Source of the DNA: Chloroflexota bacterium
Lineage (GTDB): Bacteria > Chloroflexota > Dehalococcoidia > Lucifugimonadales > Lucifugimonadaceae
DNA length: 6,348 bases
Assembly (NCBI GenBank): GCA_016189845.1
Contig: JACPRT010000180.1
Coordinates: 1 to 6,348 of the forward strand
Direction: 5' to 3'
Shown here: in pieces, positions 5,779 through 6,348 of the stretch
How positions within the stretch are numbered: the stretch's first letter is position 1
Layout: each line of letters starts with the position of its first letter
Position numbers and translations under genes: made by a program
Notes under the pieces: generated by a model
Told to the model about the DNA's origin: nothing
The model's input: only the letters and a program-made list of their open reading frames with translations
The model's database searches: none

Positions 5779-5807
5779 TTGCGAATCAGGTAGGCCGACC
5801 ATAGGAT
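5779..5807 (+). promoter_or_regulatory. Candidate near-leaderless promoter for DNA ligase
   Basis: TTGCGA (5779-5784) and TAGGAT (5802-5807) are separated by 17 bases and fit -35 and TANNNT -10 elements. Transcription would start at about 5814-5817, on or just before the ATG at 5817. A leaderless or nearly leaderless mRNA is therefore possible, as is common in actinomycetes. The -10 also overlaps the purine-rich AGGATGAGG that would otherwise be read as the ribosome binding site; only one of the two readings may be right. Confidence 0.35.
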
Positions 5808-5816
5808 GAGGCCTTC

Positions 5817-6348
5817 ATGGCCACCCGCGAACGCACATCAACGGCCGAGAAACCGAAGCTGCCCGCCTCGATCAAACCGATGCTGGCCCGGCTGACCCGT
5901 CATCCGTTCGACTCACGTTCCCACATCTTCGAGCTCAAGTGGGACGGGTTCAGAGCACTCGCGTTCATCGAGGGAGGCCGCGTTCGCCTTCAGAGTCGCA
6001 ACCTCCGAGACATCACCGAGCAGTTTCCTGAAATGGCGGGCATGCCGGAGGCGGTCAAGGCGAGCAGCGCCGTCCTCGATGGCGAACTCGTCATCTTCGA
6101 CAAGGATGGGCGGCCCAGCCTGTCCCGGCTCCAGGAGCGCGTGATGCGGCGCGCACGCGGCCGCCTCGACCGTGGGCCGCAGGCCACCTTTGTCGCCTTC
6201 GATATCCTCTATCTGGACGGGAAGCCCGTGATGTCGCAGCCTCTGGTCAAACGAAAAGCGCTTCTACACGCCATCCTGAAGCCGAACAAAGTGGTCCAGC
6301 CCTGCGAGTTCATCGAGAACGACGGCGTGGCCTTCTACAACGCAACCT
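5817..6348 (+). CDS. ATP-dependent DNA ligase, N-terminal part (cut by window edge)
   Basis: The first 177 residues of an ATP-dependent DNA ligase, truncated only because the window ends; the frame is open to 6348. The segment is the adenylation domain: lead-in LPASIKPMLARL (15-26), motif I ELKWDGFRA with the AMP-accepting lysine K41, SRN (60-62), LDGELVIFD (87-95) and motif III FVAFDILYLDG (125-135). Motifs IV and V and the OB-fold would follow beyond the edge. The pattern is closest to stand-alone LigC and the ligase domain of LigD. No polymerase or nuclease domain precedes it here and no ku gene is in the window. Such enzymes seal nicks in end-joining and excision repair and are secondary to NAD-dependent LigA. 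ATG at 5817 has GAGG (5808-5811) 5 nt upstream. The 101 nt before it hold a candidate promoter, so it is probably not co-transcribed with the oxidoreductase. Confidence 0.88.
   Translation, partial: MATRERTSTAEKPKLPASIKPMLARLTRHPFDSRSHIFELKWDGFRALAFIEGGRVRLQSRNLRDITEQFPEMAGMPEAVKASSAVLDGELVIFDKDGRPSLSRLQERVMRRARGRLDRGPQATFVAFDILYLDGKPVMSQPLVKRKALLHAILKPNKVVQPCEFIENDGVAFYNAT

Overview
The window comes from a high-GC bacterium. It carries six complete protein genes, a seventh cut by the right edge, and about 350 bases of non-coding, repeat-bearing DNA at the left end. Three genes start with TTG. An actinomycete-type (OmpR-family) GlnR operator lies upstream of a eukaryotic-type glutamine synthetase (GlnII). 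With an LLM-class flavin/F420 oxidoreductase, a DinB-fold protein and a LigC-like ATP-dependent DNA ligase, this points to Actinomycetota. Another high-GC phylum such as Chloroflexota cannot be excluded from sequence alone.

Layout. (1) 1-349: no gene. It holds a GC-rich hairpin, a long inverted repeat and a tandem pair of small palindromes resembling REP or insertion-element debris, then a good candidate promoter just before the first gene. (2) 350-3264, plus strand: four genes spaced 31-39 nt apart, probably one operon. They are pdxH (PLP synthesis/salvage), a DinB/YfiT-fold protein, a type II haloacid-dehalogenase-like HAD hydrolase, and a luciferase-like oxidoreductase. (3) 3271-4371, minus strand: glnII, converging on the operon with only 6 bp between stop codons. 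(4) 4372-4536: divergent regulatory region with the GlnR box. (5) 4537-5715, plus strand: an FAD-dependent amine/amino-acid oxidoreductase of the DAO family. (6) 5817 to the window end: the N-terminal part of an ATP-dependent DNA ligase with a near-leaderless candidate promoter.

How they may work together. The clearest unit is the divergent pair glnII and DAO-family oxidase flanking a GlnR site. An oxidase of this family can release ammonium from an amine or amino acid, and GlnII assimilates ammonium into glutamine, so shared nitrogen control is plausible. The four-gene operon mixes cofactor supply with a hydrolase and a flavin/F420 redox enzyme and may serve a small catabolic route whose substrate cannot be read from the sequence. 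I see no CRISPR array, phage, toxin-antitoxin or other defence system, and no convincing wholly new system. The most informative parts are the GlnR operator and the structured repeat region at the left end.
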